From contig NZ_CP031747.1 of NCBI RefSeq assembly GCF_005311025.1, positions 3,325,634 through 3,389,633 of the forward strand: a stretch of 64,000 nt of DNA, in the 5' to 3' direction. Under the pieces are notes generated by a model that was not told the DNA's origin, searched no databases, and saw nothing but the letters and a program-made list of their open reading frames with translations. A program made the translations under genes and the position numbers. This document shows, one piece after another, positions 8,652-18,423 of the stretch (position 1 is its first letter; each line of letters starts with the position of its first letter). The stretch comes from Alcaligenes faecalis. Its GTDB lineage: Bacteria > Pseudomonadota > Gammaproteobacteria > Burkholderiales > Burkholderiaceae_B.

Positions 8652-10079
8652 TCAGAAGTTCAGAGCGCGTTTGTCCACTGCCAAGGCCGCTTCTTTCAGG
8701 GCTTCGGACAGGGTTGGGTGAGCATGGCAAATACGGGCGATGTCTTCCGACGCGCCACGGAACTCCATGATCGCAACAGCTTCAGCTACCAGCTCGGAAG
8801 CCACAGGGCCCACAAAGTGCACGCCCAAGACTTCGTCGGTCTTGGCATCAGCCAGAACCTTCACAAAGCCGGTCGTGTCACCCAGTGCGCGGGCACGGCC
8901 GTTAGCCAGGAATGGGAAGCTGCCAGCGCGGTAAGCACGGCCTTCGGTCTTCAGTTGCTGTTCGGTCTTGCCAACCCAGGCGATTTCGGGCGAAGTGTAG
9001 ATAACCCAAGGCACAGTGTCGAAGTTGACGTGAGGTTGCTGACCAGCCAGACGCTCGGCCACAGCCACACCTTCCTCTTCAGCTTTGTGAGCCAGCATAG
9101 GACCACGCACCACGTCACCCACCGCCCAGATACCTGGCAGGCTGGTGGCGCAATCGTCGTCCACAACCACGAAGCCGCGCTCGTCCAGTTTCAGACCGAT
9201 GGTGTCTGCACCCAGACCGGCAGTGTTAGGCACACGGCCGATGGACACGATCAGCTTGTCGGCTTCCAGCTTGTGCTCGGCACCAGCGGCATCCACGTAG
9301 TTGATGGTGACCTGTTTGGCGGACTTCTTGATTTCGCCAACTTTCACGCCCACATTGATCTTCAGACCTTGCTTGGTGAAAGCCTTCAGGGCTTCCTTGG
9401 CAACGTCGCGATCCACGGCGGACAGGAACTCGGGAGCACCTTCCAGAATGGTCACTTCGGCACCCAGGCGACGCCATACGCTACCCAGTTCCAGACCAAT
9501 CACACCGGCACCGATAACGGCCAGCTTCTTGGGAACCTTGGGCAGACGCAGTGCGCCGTCGTTGGACAGAATTTGCTCTTCGTCGAACTCGGCACCGGGC
9601 AAGGCACGGGCCGAACTACCGGTAGCGATGATGACGTTCTTGGCAACCAGCTCTTCAGCGTTGGCACCGGCCACGTTCACCGACCAGCCGCCGTCAACCT
9701 TGGCGCCAAAGGAAGCGGTGCCGTGGAAGAAAGTGACCTTGTTCTTTTTGAACAGGTACAGGATGCCGTCGTTGTTCTGCTTGACGACCACGTCTTTGCG
9801 ACCGATCAGCTTGTCCAGATTCAGCGATACGCCCTTGACGTCCACACCGTGATCAGCCAGATGCAGATTGGCGTGCTCGAAGTGCTCGGACGATTGCAGC
9901 AAGGCCTTGGAAGGAATGCAACCAACGTTGGTGCAAGTACCGCCAGGAGCGGGTTTGCCTTCAGCGGTGGACCATGCGTCCACGCAAGCGACGCTCATAC
10001 CCAGTTGAGCAGCACGGATGGCGGCGATGTAGCCACCAGGGCCTGCACCAATCACGACAACATCAAATTGCTTAGCCAT
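8652..10079 (-). CDS. lpdA: Dihydrolipoyl dehydrogenase (E3 of 2-oxoglutarate dehydrogenase)
   Basis: This flavoprotein reoxidises dihydrolipoyl groups on E2 with NAD+. It has the N-terminal FAD motif [13 protein letters not shown], the redox-active disulfide in [12 protein letters not shown], an NAD-binding motif [10 protein letters not shown], and the C-terminal HAHPTLSE motif with the catalytic His. Length 475 residues from the ATG at 10079 ([11 protein letters not shown]); four more residues are open upstream. As the third gene after odhA and odhB, it is the E3 of this complex, though it may also serve other dehydrogenases. Confidence 0.97.
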   Translation of the reverse strand: MAKQFDVVVIGAGPGGYIAAIRAAQLGMSVACVDAWSTAEGKPAPGGTCTNVGCIPSKALLQSSEHFEHANLHLADHGVDVKGVSLNLDKLIGRKDVVVKQNNDGILYLFKKNKVTFFHGTASFGAKVDGGWSVNVAGANAEELVAKNVIIATGSSARALPGAEFDEEQILSNDGALRLPKVPKKLAVIGAGVIGLELGSVWRRLGAEVTILEGAPEFLSAVDRDVAKEALKAFTKQGLKINVGVKVGEIKKSAKQVTINYVDAAGAEHKLEADKLIVSIGRVPNTAGLGADTIGLKLDERGFVVVDDDCATSLPGIWAVGDVVRGPMLAHKAEEEGVAVAERLAGQQPHVNFDTVPWVIYTSPEIAWVGKTEQQLKTEGRAYRAGSFPFLANGRARALGDTTGFVKVLADAKTDEVLGVHFVGPVASELVAEAVAIMEFRGASEDIARICHAHPTLSEALKEAALAVDKRALNF

Positions 10080-10179
10080 AAAAAATCCCATAAATGTGAA
10101 AAGGCACGCTGGACCGTCCAGAAGTCAGACAGGAAAGTATCAGGTGGCGAACGCCAACCCCCAGGGCCTTAAACAAAGT

Positions 10180-10210
10180 CGGCCAAGGCTTAGAAGCAAG
10201 CACTTGGCCG
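10180..10210. repeat. Intergenic hairpin between odhB and lpdA
   Basis: Perfect 8-bp arms CGGCCAAG / CTTGGCCG lie in the 161-bp gap between odhB and lpdA. On the minus strand it is followed by ACTTTGTTT, so it could be a weak attenuator or a processing site that sets E3 level apart from E1 and E2. Confidence 0.5.
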
Positions 10211-10240
10211 TAAACATACTAGACCGAAACTACCGCGTGC

Positions 10241-11455
10241 TTAGACGTTCAACAGCAGACGCTGTGGATCTTCCAAGGCTTCCTTCATGGCCACCAGACC
10301 CAGAACGGCTTCGCGGCCGTCGATGATACGGTGGTCGTAGGACATGGCCAGGTAGTTCATGGGGCGAATCACGATCTGACCGTTTTCCACAACAGCGCGA
10401 TCCTTGGTGGCGTGAATGCCCAGGATGGCGGACTGAGGTGGGTTGATGATGGGGGTGGACAGCATGGAGCCGAACACGCCACCGTTGGAGATCGAGAAGG
10501 TACCGCCTGTCATTTCTTCCAGGGTCAGCTTGCCGTCGCGGGCACGGGCACCGAAGTCAGCGATTTGCTTTTCGATGTCAGCGATGGACATTTGATCAGC
10601 GTTACGCAGGATAGGCACCACCAGACCACGTGGGCTACCAACGGCCACACCGATGTCGAAGTAACCGTGGTAGATGATGTCCTTGCCATCAACCGAGGCG
10701 TTCAGTACGGGGTATTTCTTCAGGGCGGCAACAGCAGCCTTGACGAAGAAGGACATGAAGCCCAGTTTCACGCCGTGCTCTTTCTCGAACTGATCTTTGT
10801 ATTTCTTGCGCAGATCCAGCACAGCTTGCATGTTGACTTCGTTGAACGTGGTCAGCATGGCGTTTTCGGACTGCGACTGCAGCAGACGCTCGGCGATGCG
10901 AGCGCGCAGACGGCTCATGGGCACGCGCTGCTCTGGACGGCCGTCCAGGGACAGGGTTGGAGGGGCAACAGGAGCGGCAGCAGGTTTAGCAGCAGCGGCG
11001 TTGGCTTCCAGAGCGTCACCCTTGGTGATGCGACCACCACGGCCGGAACCTTCCACGGAGCTGGCTTCCACACCCTTTTCAGCCAGGATCTTGGCAGCTG
11101 CAGGCGAAGCAACCGAAGAGGCGGCGGAGCTGGCAGCAGGAGCGGCAGCGGCTGGGGTAGCAGCAGGAGCGGCTTCTTGTGCAGCGGCGGCAGGAGCGGC
11201 AGCGCTGGCCTTGCCTTCGGAGTCAATACGGGCCAGCACGTCGCCGGAGGTAACGGTGCTGCCGTTGGCCTTGACGATTTCGCTCAGCACGCCCGAGGCA
11301 GGAGCGGGAACTTCCAGCACAACCTTGTCGGTTTCGACTTCGATCAGGATTTCATCAGCCTGGACCATTTCGCCAGGTTGTTTTTTCCACTCCAGCAAAG
11401 TGGCTTCGGAGATGGATTCAGAGAGTTGGGGAACCAGAACGTCGGTAATTGCCAT
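10241..11455 (-). CDS. odhB: Dihydrolipoyllysine succinyltransferase (E2 of 2-oxoglutarate dehydrogenase)
   Basis: The 404-residue E2 transfers succinyl from lipoate to CoA and forms the core of the complex. The lipoyl domain has Lys44 in [10 protein letters not shown]. An Ala-rich swinging linker covers about residues 82-125. The peripheral subunit-binding domain contains [11 protein letters not shown] and [10 protein letters not shown]. The catalytic domain ends with the [10 protein letters not shown] active-site motif. The gene lies 34 bp downstream of odhA. Confidence 0.97.
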   Translation of the reverse strand: MAITDVLVPQLSESISEATLLEWKKQPGEMVQADEILIEVETDKVVLEVPAPASGVLSEIVKANGSTVTSGDVLARIDSEGKASAAAPAAAAQEAAPAATPAAAAPAASSAASSVASPAAAKILAEKGVEASSVEGSGRGGRITKGDALEANAAAAKPAAAPVAPPTLSLDGRPEQRVPMSRLRARIAERLLQSQSENAMLTTFNEVNMQAVLDLRKKYKDQFEKEHGVKLGFMSFFVKAAVAALKKYPVLNASVDGKDIIYHGYFDIGVAVGSPRGLVVPILRNADQMSIADIEKQIADFGARARDGKLTLEEMTGGTFSISNGGVFGSMLSTPIINPPQSAILGIHATKDRAVVENGQIVIRPMNYLAMSYDHRIIDGREAVLGLVAMKEALEDPQRLLLNV

Positions 11456-11489
11456 GATTATATTTTCCGTATTTAAAATTTAGGGTGCG

Positions 11490-14357
11490 TTATTTGGTCA
11501 GCATGAAGCCTTTGCGAGCGCCGAAAGCCTGCTCCAGCAGCGCCTTGTGTTGTTCCTGGTGTTTGGCCAGGTAACCAACGGCAGGCGAAGCGGACGCGGC
11601 ACGGCCGGCGTAACCCAGCTTCTGACCTTCGGTCATGTTCTCGTAGATGTGATGCTGAACGTAGAACCATGCACCTTGGTTTTGAGGTTCGTCCTGAACC
11701 CAGATAACTTCCTTGGCGTTGCTGTACTTGGCCAGCTCTGCCTGGAAGGCCTTGTGGGCAAACGGATACAACTGCTCCACACGGATAATGGCAATATCGT
11801 TGCGCTCCAGCTCTTTACGGTGGTTCACCAGATCGTAGTAAACCTTGCCCGAGCAAGCCAGAACACGTTTGACAGCGGCTGCATCAATCGCCTGATCGGT
11901 CTCGCCGATCACTGGCATGAAGTGACCCTCAGCCAGATCGCTCAGTGGCGAGGTAGCGTCTTTATTACGCAGCAAGGACTTGGGCGTCATGATGACCAAA
12001 GGCTTGCGGAAAGGACGGATCATCTGACGACGCAGCACGTGGAAGATCTGGGCGCCGTTGGTGGGCTGAACAACCTGGATATTGTTGTCAGCGCACAGTT
12101 GCAAGAAGCGCTCGATACGGGCCGAGGAGTGCTCCGGACCCTGACCTTCGTAGCCGTGTGGCAGCATCAGAGTCAGACCGCAATGACGGCCCCACTTGGC
12201 TTCACCCGACGTAATGAACTGGTCGATCACAACCTGGGCGCCGTTGGCGAAGTCGCCGAACTGAGCTTCCCAGATAGTCAAAATGTTGGGCTCTGCCGAA
12301 GCGTAACCGTATTCAAATGCCAGCACGGCTTCTTCGGACAGAACCGAGTCAATCACCGTGAAGTTGGCCTGCCCTTCGGAGACGTTCTGCAAAGGAATGT
12401 AGGTACCGTCGTTCCAGCGCTCGCGTTTTTGATCGTGCAGCACAGCGTGACGGTGGGTAAACGTACCACGGCCCGAGTCCTGGCCGGTAATACGGATGGC
12501 GTAGCCGTTGTTCACCAGGGTTGCAAAAGCCAAGTGCTCGCCCATGCCCCAGTCCACCTGAGCTTCGCCACGTGCCATGGCACGACGGTCATTCAGCATG
12601 CGGTTGACCAGCGGGTGAACCGTAAAGCCTTCTGGCACGGTGGTCAGTTTTTCACCGATGCGTGTCAGTTCGGACATAGGCAAGGCGGTGTCAGCCTGGT
12701 CAGTCCATTTGGCGCCCAGGAAGGCAGACCAGTCGGTGGCGTACTTGTTCTTGTAGTCTGTCAGAACAGGTTCAACCGTGCGCTTGCCATCTTCCATCAG
12801 TTGACGGTAAGCCTTGACCAGATCTTCGGGTTCGTTCTCGGACAGAATGCCTTGAGCAACCAGCTTGTCGGCGTACAGTTTGCGCGTACCGTTGTGCTGA
12901 CCAATCTTCTTGTACATCAGCGGCTGGGTCATCGAGGGAGTGTCTTGCTCGTTGTGGCCCAGTTTGCGGAAGCAAACAATATCAACTACCACGTCGTGCT
13001 TGAACTCGCGGCGGAAGTCCAGAGCCAACTGAGTCACGAACACCACGGCTTCAGGATCGTCGCCATTGACGTGGAACACAGGGGCTTCAATCATCTTGAC
13101 CACGTCCGTGCAATACAGCGTGGAGCGTGTATCGCGGGGGTCAGAGGTGGTGAAACCGATCTGGTTGTTGATCACGATGTGCAGCGTACCACCGGTACCG
13201 TAGCCACGGGTCTGGGCCAGGTTCAGTGTTTCCATGACCACACCCTGACCGGCAAAAGCCGCGTCACCGTGAACCAGCACGGGCAGAACCTGGCTGCCGT
13301 CTTCGTCGCTACGACGATCCTGACGAGCACGGACCGACCCCTCGACCACTGGGTTAACAATTTCCAGGTGGGATGGGTTAAAGGCCAGAGACAGGTGAAC
13401 CGGACCGCCACGAGTGGACAGGTCGCTGGAGAAACCGTTGTGGTACTTCACGTCGCCGTCGGTCAAGCCTTCAGCGTGACGGCCTTCAAACTCGGCAAAC
13501 AGGTCACCGGGCATCTTGCCCATGATGTTGACCAGCATGTTCAGACGACCACGGTGAGCCATACCCACGATGATTTCCTGAACGCCGTTCTCGCCAGCGT
13601 GGTTGACCACTTCATCCATACAAGCGATGAAGCTCTCGCCACCTTCCAGGGAGAAGCGTTTCTGACCGACGTATTTGGTGTGCAGGAAGCGCTCCAGGCC
13701 TTCGGCCTCGGTCAGCTGCTGCAAGATGTTGCGTTTTTGGTCAACGTTGAAAGAACCTGTGCCATGCACCGACTCCAGGCGCTGCTGAATCCAGCGCTTG
13801 ACGACCGGGTCGGAGATGTACATGAATTCTGCGCCCACCGAACGGGAGTACGTATCACGCAAGGCCTTGAGCATGTCGCGCAGCGTCATGGTGTCGGCTT
13901 TGGTGAAGTAAGTGTTGGTGGCGGAGTAGACCTGGTCCAGATCTGCTTCGGTCAAACCGTAGAAAGCAGGGTCCAGTTCAGGGATGCTGGGGCGTTCGGA
14001 GCGCTTCAGGGGATCCAGATCAGCAATGCGTGCACCCAGGGAGCGGTAAGCAGCAATCATGGACTGAATCGACACTTGCTTCATGGCAACTGTCAGGTCC
14101 GGTGCTTGGGCGCTGGTCAGGAAGGCATTGGCTTTGGCACGCTGAGCGAAGGACTCGACGATGGGAGCGTGAGCTTGATCGCGGGTGCTGTCGCGGCCGT
14201 CAGTCGCAGGCTGGTGCTGCAGCTGGTCGAAGTACTCGCGCCATTGGTCGGCGACGGAGCCTGGATTGTCGAGGTAGGACTCGTAGAGTTCTTCGACGTA
14301 AGGAGCATTGCTCCCGAACAAATAAGAGTTACTGAGCAGTTCTTTTTGCGATGACAT
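11490..14357 (-). CDS. odhA: 2-Oxoglutarate dehydrogenase E1 component
   Basis: The 955-residue thiamine-diphosphate enzyme decarboxylates 2-oxoglutarate and passes succinyl to the E2 lipoate. Hallmarks are the N-terminal SNAPYVEELYESYL segment that binds E2, GMAHRGRLNMLVN, the ThDP motif starting HGDAAFAGQGVV, and the C-terminal pyrimidine-binding part (FGDFANGAQVVIDQF). It is the first gene of odhA-odhB-lpdA. Its promoter region is the 520-bp gap shared with maeB. Confidence 0.98.
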   Translation of the reverse strand: MSSQKELLSNSYLFGSNAPYVEELYESYLDNPGSVADQWREYFDQLQHQPATDGRDSTRDQAHAPIVESFAQRAKANAFLTSAQAPDLTVAMKQVSIQSMIAAYRSLGARIADLDPLKRSERPSIPELDPAFYGLTEADLDQVYSATNTYFTKADTMTLRDMLKALRDTYSRSVGAEFMYISDPVVKRWIQQRLESVHGTGSFNVDQKRNILQQLTEAEGLERFLHTKYVGQKRFSLEGGESFIACMDEVVNHAGENGVQEIIVGMAHRGRLNMLVNIMGKMPGDLFAEFEGRHAEGLTDGDVKYHNGFSSDLSTRGGPVHLSLAFNPSHLEIVNPVVEGSVRARQDRRSDEDGSQVLPVLVHGDAAFAGQGVVMETLNLAQTRGYGTGGTLHIVINNQIGFTTSDPRDTRSTLYCTDVVKMIEAPVFHVNGDDPEAVVFVTQLALDFRREFKHDVVVDIVCFRKLGHNEQDTPSMTQPLMYKKIGQHNGTRKLYADKLVAQGILSENEPEDLVKAYRQLMEDGKRTVEPVLTDYKNKYATDWSAFLGAKWTDQADTALPMSELTRIGEKLTTVPEGFTVHPLVNRMLNDRRAMARGEAQVDWGMGEHLAFATLVNNGYAIRITGQDSGRGTFTHRHAVLHDQKRERWNDGTYIPLQNVSEGQANFTVIDSVLSEEAVLAFEYGYASAEPNILTIWEAQFGDFANGAQVVIDQFITSGEAKWGRHCGLTLMLPHGYEGQGPEHSSARIERFLQLCADNNIQVVQPTNGAQIFHVLRRQMIRPFRKPLVIMTPKSLLRNKDATSPLSDLAEGHFMPVIGETDQAIDAAAVKRVLACSGKVYYDLVNHRKELERNDIAIIRVEQLYPFAHKAFQAELAKYSNAKEVIWVQDEPQNQGAWFYVQHHIYENMTEGQKLGYAGRAASASPAVGYLAKHQEQHKALLEQAFGARKGFMLTK

Positions 14358-14492
14358 TATTACGCTTCACCTATCCGAGTGTTTCACTCGTGTTGAGATG
14401 CAGGAAAACCTTCCGCGACACGGACCTCGCCGGTTAGCGGATAGCAGGAGCAGAAGGCAACGTAGGACGCCTTATACAAGCCGTATTGATCT

Positions 14493-14520
14493 AGTATAAC
14501 GCCGCACACAAAAGGCGCAA
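14493..14520 (-). promoter_or_regulatory. Candidate sigma-70 promoter for odhA
   Basis: On the minus strand, TTGCGC and TATACT are separated by 16 bp, about 135 bp upstream of the odhA ATG. The shared 520-bp gap (14358-14877) also holds AT-rich sequence near maeB that may contain its promoter, with a good Shine-Dalgarno (CAGGAG) before the maeB ATG. I see no convincing gene in the gap. Confidence 0.45.
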
Positions 14521-14877
14521 TTAATGACATCTAAAATGCTTGGCGACTGCGTCATACCGTTGGCATTAACAAACACATCGATCTATCACGAGGGCGAATT
14601 CTTACAAAAGAAGCGCTCCAAATCATGATTGACGCCCCTTGGCTGCCCCACATGAAGGAAAAATTCCGATATGCTAATCGGGTGCAGCAAGTACGCGCTT
14701 CGCGGGCCCCTTTTCCACCAAACCGAGCCCAGCCTGCCCTTGGTCACCTTGAGGCAGGCAACAAGCGTTGCCATGACATATGCTGCCTATAACAAATCAG
14801 CACCTACCTGGTGACTGTATTTCTTATAAATTAGATTCACTTTTACACTAGAAAATCCTATCAGGAGCTTTACCAAA

Positions 14878-17172
14878 ATGGATGCCAACGCCGATCTGGC
14901 CAAACTTGCGCTGGACTATCACGCGTATCCCACTCCCGGGAAAATCTCGGTGGTCCCTACCAAGACCCTAGCCAATCAAGATGACCTCTCGCTAGCCTAC
15001 TCCCCCGGCGTCGCATCTGCTTGCATGGCCATCCACGCCGAAGGCGAAGAAGCCGCCGCCAAGTACACCTCGCGCGCCAACCTGGTTGCCGTGGTTACCA
15101 ACGGTACCGCCGTGCTGGGTCTGGGCAATATCGGCCCCCTGGCCGCCAAGCCCGTCATGGAAGGCAAAGGCTGCCTGTTCAAGAAATTCGCCGGCATCGA
15201 CGTGTTCGATATCGAATTGAACGAAACCGATCCGGACAAGCTGGTCGACATCATTGCCGCACTGGAACCCACCCTGGGTGGTGTGAACCTGGAAGACATC
15301 AAGGCCCCCGAATGCTTCTACATCGAGAAGAAGCTGCGCGAGCGCATGAGCATTCCCGTGTTCCACGATGACCAGCACGGTACCGCCATCATCTCGTCCT
15401 CCGCTGTTCTGAACGGCCTGAAAGTCGTCAACAAGAACATCGCCGACATCAAGCTGGTTTGCTCGGGCGCTGGCGCTGCTGCCATTGCTTGCCTGGACTT
15501 GCTGGTTGCCCTGGGCGTGAAGCTGAGCAACATTTTCGTGGCCGACTCGCGCGGCATCATCTGGAAAGGTCGCGACGAGAACATGGAGCCCAACAAGGCT
15601 CGCTACGCTCAAGAAACCGACGCCCGCACCCTGGCTGATGCCATGGTTGGCGCTGACGTGTTCCTGGGTTGCTCCGCTCCTGGCGTCCTGTCCGCCGACA
15701 TGGTCAAGACCATGGCCGACAAGCCCCTGATTCTGGCCCTGGCCAACCCCGAGCCTGAAATCCGCCCCGAAGTAGCCAAGGCTGCCCGCCCTGACTGCAT
15801 CATCGCGACCGGCCGTTCGGACTACCCGAACCAGGTCAACAACGTGCTGTGCTTCCCCTTCATCTTCCGTGGTGCCCTGGACGTTGGCGCCAGCGTGATC
15901 AACGAAGAAATGAAGCTGGCTTGCGTGAAAGCCATTGCCGAGCTGGCCCAGGTCGAGCAAAGCGACGATATGGCCACTGCTTACGGCGGCGAAGATCTGC
16001 GTTTTGGTCCTGAGTACATCATCCCCAAACCGTTCGACTCCCGTCTGATTGTTCAGATCGCTCCTGCCGTGGCCCAAGCTGCGATGGACTCCGGCGTTGC
16101 CGCCCGTCCTATCGAAGACATGGACGCCTACCGTCAGAAGCTGATCGCCATGACCTACCACACCGGCCCGCTGATGCGTCCGTTGTACATGCAGGCCAAG
16201 GCTGCGCCCAAGCGCATCATTTACGCTGATGGCGAAGACGAGCGCGTATTGCGTGCCGTGCAAACCGTGGTGGACGAAAAGCTGGCCCAGCCCATTCTGG
16301 TGGGTCGCCCCAGCGTGATCGACATGCGCGTCAAGAAAGCGGGTCTGCGTCTGGAAGCTGGCAAGAACGTACAAATCGTTGACCCTGAAGACGACGATCG
16401 CTTCACCGAGACCTGGACCGCCTACTACAAGCTCAAGGCACGTGAAGGCGTGACTCCAGACATCGCCAAAGCCATGATACGCAAGCACAACTCGCTGATC
16501 GGCGTGATGCTGCTGCAACGTGGTGATGCTGACGGCATGATCTGCGGCGTGGCCAGCAACTACGACAGCCAGCTGCACTATGTTGAGCAAGTCATTGGCC
16601 TGAAGAAAGAAGCCCAGACTTTCGCCGCCATGAACGTGCTGATGCTGCCTACACAAACTCTGTTTGTGTGCGACACCCACGTCAACGAGAACCCCACTGC
16701 CGAACAGATCGCCGACATGACGATCCAGGCCGCTGACGAAGTCAAACGCTTCGGTGTGGTGCCTCGTGTCGCACTCTTGTCGCACTCGAACTTTGGCAGC
16801 CGCCAGACCGAGTCGTCCCGCAAGATGGCCAAGGCTCGTCAGATCCTGGCTGAACGCGCTCCCGACCTGGAAGTGGACGGCGAAATGCACGCTGACTCCG
16901 CCCTGTCCGAGAAAATCCGCCTGAAAGCCTTCCCCGACAGCACGCTGCGCGGTTCGGCCAACCTGCTGATTACTCCTAACCTGGACGCCGGCAACATCAC
17001 CTACAACATGCTGAAGATGACAGGCAGCAACGGTGTGGCCATGGGCCCCATCCTGCTGGGTGCGGCTCGCCCCATCCACATCCTGACCACCAGCGCTACG
17101 GTGCGTCGTATCATCAACATGACAGCCCTGGCCGTTGTGGATGCACAGCAAGAAGCCCAGCTAAACAGCTAA
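14878..17172 (+). CDS. maeB: NADP-dependent malic enzyme with phosphotransacetylase-like C-terminus
   Basis: The product has 764 residues. The N-terminal malic domain (to about residue 430) carries [13 protein letters not shown], the FHDDQHGTA motif and an NADP-binding region [17 protein letters not shown]. The C-terminal half resembles phosphate acetyltransferase, which in MaeB is not catalytic and mediates allosteric control by acetyl-CoA. The reaction is malate + NADP+ to pyruvate + CO2 + NADPH, connecting the TCA cycle to pyruvate. ATG at 14878 with Shine-Dalgarno CAGGAG. A strong terminator follows. Confidence 0.97.
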   Translation: MDANADLAKLALDYHAYPTPGKISVVPTKTLANQDDLSLAYSPGVASACMAIHAEGEEAAAKYTSRANLVAVVTNGTAVLGLGNIGPLAAKPVMEGKGCLFKKFAGIDVFDIELNETDPDKLVDIIAALEPTLGGVNLEDIKAPECFYIEKKLRERMSIPVFHDDQHGTAIISSSAVLNGLKVVNKNIADIKLVCSGAGAAAIACLDLLVALGVKLSNIFVADSRGIIWKGRDENMEPNKARYAQETDARTLADAMVGADVFLGCSAPGVLSADMVKTMADKPLILALANPEPEIRPEVAKAARPDCIIATGRSDYPNQVNNVLCFPFIFRGALDVGASVINEEMKLACVKAIAELAQVEQSDDMATAYGGEDLRFGPEYIIPKPFDSRLIVQIAPAVAQAAMDSGVAARPIEDMDAYRQKLIAMTYHTGPLMRPLYMQAKAAPKRIIYADGEDERVLRAVQTVVDEKLAQPILVGRPSVIDMRVKKAGLRLEAGKNVQIVDPEDDDRFTETWTAYYKLKAREGVTPDIAKAMIRKHNSLIGVMLLQRGDADGMICGVASNYDSQLHYVEQVIGLKKEAQTFAAMNVLMLPTQTLFVCDTHVNENPTAEQIADMTIQAADEVKRFGVVPRVALLSHSNFGSRQTESSRKMAKARQILAERAPDLEVDGEMHADSALSEKIRLKAFPDSTLRGSANLLITPNLDAGNITYNMLKMTGSNGVAMGPILLGAARPIHILTTSATVRRIINMTALAVVDAQQEAQLNS

Positions 17173-17190
17173 TCCTGTTTAGCTGAATAA

Positions 17191-17226
17191 AAACCGGATG
17201 CAGCGTAAAGCGGCATCCGGTTTTTT
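17191..17226 (+). terminator. Rho-independent terminator of maeB
   Basis: An 11-bp stem (AAACCGGATGC / GCATCCGGTTT) is followed by a T run, 18 bp after the maeB stop. The remaining 220 bp to the methyltransferase stop shows no further feature to me. Confidence 0.92.
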
Positions 17227-17446
17227 ATTTCATGATGACTTTGGCACCCAGTTTCGCTGAACAAAGCTGTCGCCTGATCCAACAGAGTATCGGTGCTCAG
17301 GATCCAGCTCATTTAGCCACAACGGACACAACACAGCCACGTATCCTCTCTCAGGGTTGGCGGGTGCCCGGAATCTTGTGCAAGTTCACTCCGTCAGCCG
17401 CGAAGTGTCCGAACCAGATGAGCAGACATCACACTCCAAGTGCGGC

Positions 17447-18205
17447 CTATTTCCGCACCCGCCCTGCTCGCACAGACAAAGGCCAACTGATTCGGCGACG
17501 CTGATCGGGATCACCCCACTGCTTGCGCAACTCCACTTCCACTGCGCTCAAGGGACTGGCGCCCAGCGCTTTTTCAGCCGCTTTCACAGCCGACCAGGTT
17601 CTGATGTATCCCAGGAGCTGCGGCAAACTCCAATCCACCTCCATGGCCAAAGGCGGCAAGCTCAGCTCCTGAAAAGGAAAGGCCAGGCTGCGATACCCCT
17701 CTTCCACATGACGGCGCTCCGGTGGCCAGTAAGCGCCGATGGTTTCATAGTAGAAATGCTGCATGACGCTATCCACTGCACCCTCTACATTCAAGACGCC
17801 ATAGGTGATCAAAGCCAGCAAGGCATCGGGGCGAGCGATACGCTGAACCTCGGCATAGAAAGGCCCCAGATCCAGCCAATGAGCCGCTTGCGCGACGGTG
17901 ATCAAATCCACGCTGTTATCAGCCAGACCGCTGTTGTCAGCCAAAGCCGTGCGATAGCTCACACCCTCTTGCGGCTGCGCCTGAGCAATCTGATCGGCGC
18001 TGCCATCCGTGGCAATCACTTCCTTGAATCGCTTGGCCAGCAACACAGAAAGCTGCCCAGTCCCGCAGGCACAATCCAGCGCCCTATCCTGTGCGGGACT
18101 CAGTTCAGCCAACACATCCGCCAGCTTTTGCGGATAACTGGGGCGGTAACTGGCATAGTCGGCTGCAACTTGGGAAAAGTGATCTTTGAACTGGGAGTCT
18201 GCCAT
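17447..18205 (-). CDS. Class I SAM-dependent methyltransferase
   Basis: The 252-residue product has a type 11 methyltransferase core: motif I DCACGTGQLSVLL, the acidic loop end of beta-2 (ATDGSADQ), and a motif IV region VDLITVAQAAHWLDL. It resembles the family of small-molecule carboxyl methyltransferases such as trans-aconitate methyltransferase-like proteins, but the substrate is not predictable. The ATG at 18205 has a good Shine-Dalgarno (AAAGGTGA). The same frame stays open upstream through the CAGT repeat and into the CLC gene; that part is low complexity and I do not count it as protein. Confidence 0.85.
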   Translation of the reverse strand: MADSQFKDHFSQVAADYASYRPSYPQKLADVLAELSPAQDRALDCACGTGQLSVLLAKRFKEVIATDGSADQIAQAQPQEGVSYRTALADNSGLADNSVDLITVAQAAHWLDLGPFYAEVQRIARPDALLALITYGVLNVEGAVDSVMQHFYYETIGAYWPPERRHVEEGYRSLAFPFQELSLPPLAMEVDWSLPQLLGYIRTWSAVKAAEKALGASPLSAVEVELRKQWGDPDQRRRISWPLSVRAGRVRK

Positions 18206-18317
18206 CGCTTCACCTTTGTCTCTTGATATCAAGCCATATAGTAGTTTGCTAAACGCGGAGTCTGGAAACCAGCGTAAAAAAGAGACTATTTTTAAGCAGG
18301 CACATGAGGCATCCCTA

Positions 18318-18338
18318 GCCACTCGCTCACCGAGTGGC
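18318..18338. repeat. Hairpin next to tetranucleotide repeat
   Basis: Perfect 8-bp arms GCCACTCG / CGAGTGGC enclose a 5-nt loop, between the tandem repeat and the methyltransferase. There is no T run, so it is not a typical terminator. Confidence 0.55.
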
Positions 18339-18340
18339 CG

Positions 18341-18416
18341 ACTGACTGACTGACTGACTGACTGACTGACTGACTGACTGACTGACCGACTGACTGACTG
18401 ACTGACTGACCGACTG
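18341..18416. repeat. Tetranucleotide tandem repeat (ACTG)19
   Basis: There are nineteen consecutive 4-bp units: eleven ACTG, one ACCG, five ACTG, one ACCG, one ACTG. The array starts 7 bp after the CLC stop codon and ends about 135 bp before the methyltransferase ATG; both genes read on the minus strand. Arrays of this length usually mutate by slipped-strand mispairing. Here the array is in a leader region, so copy number would change spacing or mRNA structure rather than an established reading frame. Confidence 0.9.
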
Positions 18417-18423
18417 ACCCAGC

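Noticed and set aside
11547-14354. A 935-codon open frame antisense to odhA
   Set aside because: It mirrors odhA codon bias, has no family features, and odhA is certain. The same holds for long antisense frames over maeB (14992-17151), acnB (39656-42178) and tex (1878-3221).
14586-14774. 62-codon frame in the odhA-maeB gap
   Set aside because: No Shine-Dalgarno, low-quality composition and no recognisable domain; the gap is better explained as two promoter regions.
17232-18226. Plus-strand open frames opposite the methyltransferase
   Set aside because: They lack family features and lie antisense to a gene with clear SAM-binding motifs.
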